Below, piece by piece: positions 14,155 to 16,059 of a stretch of DNA of 16,059 bases; within the stretch, counting starts at the first letter, position 1; each line of letters starts with the position of its first letter. Under the pieces are notes generated by a model. It searched no databases. It saw nothing but the letters and a program-made list of their open reading frames with translations, and was not told the DNA's origin. The translations under genes and the position numbers were made by a program. This DNA is from JBBQIY01 sp964553035 (GTDB lineage: Bacteria > Verrucomicrobiota > Kiritimatiellia > RFP12 > UBA3636): contig CAZKJH010000086.1 of NCBI GenBank assembly GCA_964553035.1, positions 1 through 16,059 of the forward strand, given 5' to 3'.

Positions 14155-16059
14155 CGATGAAATTGCTTGGCGTTGCGGCACTGTATGCCGCTTGTTGTCT
14201 TGTATCGTTCGGGGCTGACAGCCGTGCGGATGAACTCGCTTTGCTTGAGGCGGCGCAGTCGAAAATCGAGAGCGGTTCGTTTGGCAGACAAGATGCAGCG
14301 GCCTGTGAACGGTATGCCAAAACCTCTAAAACGAGTCAGGAGCGGTTTCTCCTTTTGGTGGCTTCGTACCAAAGGCGTGTATTGGGATATCCGTCAAAAT
14401 CTCTCGATGCTATTGCTCCTTATGTTTTTGAGCCTGCAGCGTATGCCGACTGGAAAAAACGGAATGATGCTGAATACACAAAAAAGCTGAGGGAGTATGA
14501 TCGAGAGGTGGCAACGTGGGGCGCAGCCAGCCGCAGAAATCCCGGTGGTTTGCAAGCGCCACCAGTGGTGCCTCACGACATTCAAATTGATTTGCCGCCA
14601 CCTGAGGAATGGCGTTTTGACAAACAAAGCGTCTTGTTCGCGATTGAAGGCGCAAACTGCTTGTGCGATGTTGGAAAGTATCAGGAAGCACTGAAGATCA
14701 TCGACAAGATCGGGCAGGACACGGACACGGTCGGTCGGATTTATGCGGCGGAGAGTGCTGGAGACGTGTTTTCCGGAATGCGAATGCTGAAAAAAGCACT
14801 CGAAATGTATGATGCGGCCAGGAATTTCATGTCGATGCATCGGTCGCAGTTCTCCGTAGGCGAAGAAGACCTCCGCAAAGTCTTCGAATCGGAGATTGCG
14901 GTTGCGGCGAAACGCATCTCAGACAAGCGGGCGAAGACCCTTAAACTTCTTGAGATCGAGCAATACGGGCCTGAATGGGTTTTGTACAAGGATGCCGAGG
15001 TATTGAGAAAAGAAAAAAGCCGGTTTTCGGGGGCGTTTTCGAAATACCGTGAATTATCTTTGATGGCTGAAGGAACGATGTTCGGCGATGCGGCGGGCTT
15101 TGGAATCATCGGCGTGTTTCTTTCGCTTGCTGACAAAGACGGCATGAAAGCATGGCTGGCAGAGAAAGACGAGCTGGAAGCAATTCTTGTGCGTTGCCGG
15201 GGGATGCGGCGTGATCTTGCCCTTCAAGCACCCTCTCCTTCCAAGCTCGCACAGATCGACCAAGATATTATTGTTGCGGAACAGGCGCTTAAGAATCTGA
15301 TGGCGTTGCCAACTGGCAGAAACGCTGGAGAGGAAGTGCTTCGGTTGGCTAAAGATTTCCTTGCTGCAAATGAATTTGGACTGTATCGCGGGGAGGTCTT
15401 GTTTGCGCTGGGTAATCACTACCTTGAATCCCAATATGATGTGAAAGCCGCGATAGAAAGCTATGTGAAAAGCAAGCAGTGGTGTGATGCTGCTTTTAAA
15501 CTTGATGCGAAGTTGAATCAGTTTCAGATCCCTGGAAAATCGGCATCTGTTTCGGCTCCACCCAAGACCATGAAGATGAAAGATGCCTGGGGAAACATCG
15601 ATTGGGCTATCCCTCAAACGGGGAAGCTGTTCAACCGCCGTACGGCTAAATGGTATTTAGGCTATTTGAGAATCATGGCTGGCACCAAGTTAGCATTGGC
15701 GTATTTCATTGATGGGCAGAAGGACGCGGCGATCGACGAATTGTGGGTTATTACGGCTTTTGATGAGATCGAAAAGAAGCAATGTGCTGCGGGAATGCCC
15801 AATAGCTATTCTCGGCTAAAACGCGGATTTGAGGATGGTCGGCTTTTTGCGACGCAAGAGGATATTCGGAGCTTTAGCGGGAGTGCCAGAATGCGCTTGC
15901 TTACGGCAGATTATTATTACGAACTCGAACAGTGGCAAGAAGCAAAGAAACGCTATGCAAGTCTACGAGAAGATCATTATGATAAACTCAACACGACGGC
16001 GAGGGCTTATCTGGATTTGGTACAAGCACATTGTGCCATGCTGACAGAGGGGCGGAAAG
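14151..16059 (+). CDS. Large secreted helical-repeat (TPR-like) protein, partial at right edge
   Basis: The frame is open without a stop for 636 codons and runs off the window, so the C-terminus is missing. It starts MTMKLLGVAALYAACCLVSFG, a signal peptide (possible cleavage after SRA at about 27). A helical region follows, then a Pro-rich hydrophilic linker (about 125-155), then alpha-helical hairpins resembling TPR units: LFAIEGANCLCDVGKYQEALKIIDKI (about 162-188), IYAAESAGDVFSGMRMLKKALEMYDAAR (196-224), GEVLFALGNHYLESQYDVKAAIESYVKS (414-441), and ARMRLLTADYYYELEQWQEAKKRYASL (580-606) with a further helix to the edge. TPR-like repeats serve as protein-binding scaffolds; no enzymatic motif is seen. 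ATGA overlap with paralog B indicates that the two act together, perhaps in one exported complex. Confidence 0.8.
   Translation, partial: MTMKLLGVAALYAACCLVSFGADSRADELALLEAAQSKIESGSFGRQDAAACERYAKTSKTSQERFLLLVASYQRRVLGYPSKSLDAIAPYVFEPAAYADWKKRNDAEYTKKLREYDREVATWGAASRRNPGGLQAPPVVPHDIQIDLPPPEEWRFDKQSVLFAIEGANCLCDVGKYQEALKIIDKIGQDTDTVGRIYAAESAGDVFSGMRMLKKALEMYDAARNFMSMHRSQFSVGEEDLRKVFESEIAVAAKRISDKRAKTLKLLEIEQYGPEWVLYKDAEVLRKEKSRFSGAFSKYRELSLMAEGTMFGDAAGFGIIGVFLSLADKDGMKAWLAEKDELEAILVRCRGMRRDLALQAPSPSKLAQIDQDIIVAEQALKNLMALPTGRNAGEEVLRLAKDFLAANEFGLYRGEVLFALGNHYLESQYDVKAAIESYVKSKQWCDAAFKLDAKLNQFQIPGKSASVSAPPKTMKMKDAWGNIDWAIPQTGKLFNRRTAKWYLGYLRIMAGTKLALAYFIDGQKDAAIDELWVITAFDEIEKKQCAAGMPNSYSRLKRGFEDGRLFATQEDIRSFSGSARMRLLTADYYYELEQWQEAKKRYASLREDHYDKLNTTARAYLDLVQAHCAMLTEGRK

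Noticed and set aside
13786..14372. Minus-strand ORFs across the paralog B/TPR junction
   Set aside because: They oppose the well-supported plus-strand genes and show no ribosome-binding site or motif.

Overview
The window looks like chromosomal DNA of a diderm (LPS-making) bacterium. It carries an LptB/LptA/LptC-like export set and an LpxL-type lipid A acyltransferase. The gene content and exported unknown proteins would fit a PVC-group organism (Kiritimatiellota/Lentisphaerota-like), but that placement is an inference from gene style and cannot be proven here.

Layout. Positions 1-429 hold no supportable gene; there is a GC-rich, hairpin-rich stretch and then a rho-independent terminator. 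A GMP synthase gene (430-1737, +) follows, and its glutaminase domain is degenerate. It converges, with a 5-bp gap, on a glycerate kinase gene (1743-2882, -). After a roughly 300-bp gap comes a thiol peroxidase gene (tpx, +) with its own terminator. From 10044 down to 3818 all genes lie on the minus strand and are tightly packed: LptC-like, LptA, LptB, ribosome hibernation factor, HPr, FmdB-type zinc-ribbon protein, small lipoprotein, LpxL-type acyltransferase, YihY/BrkB membrane protein, and a 3D-domain lipoprotein. A plausible promoter (10127-10154) stands before the first of them, so this may be one long envelope operon.

Positions 10160-11110 are gene-poor. They hold a chain of short perfect hairpins, GCAAAG-type short repeats in inverted orientation, and the C-terminal scrap of an IS4-type transposase with an intact Y-x2-R-x3-E-x6-K signature. 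This marks the border between the core region and an accessory region.

From 11117 to the right edge, all genes lie on the plus strand: a small HExxH-bearing ORF that looks 5'-truncated, two tandem paralogous secreted proteins of about 410 residues with no recognised family, and a large secreted helical-repeat (TPR-like) protein that runs off the window. The last gene overlaps its upstream paralog by ATGA. The same ATGA junction and the first codons of the TPR gene recur behind the first paralog, where the reading then decays. This indicates duplication of a [unknown secreted protein + TPR protein] unit, followed by loss of one TPR copy. The exported cluster is the least explained part of the window.
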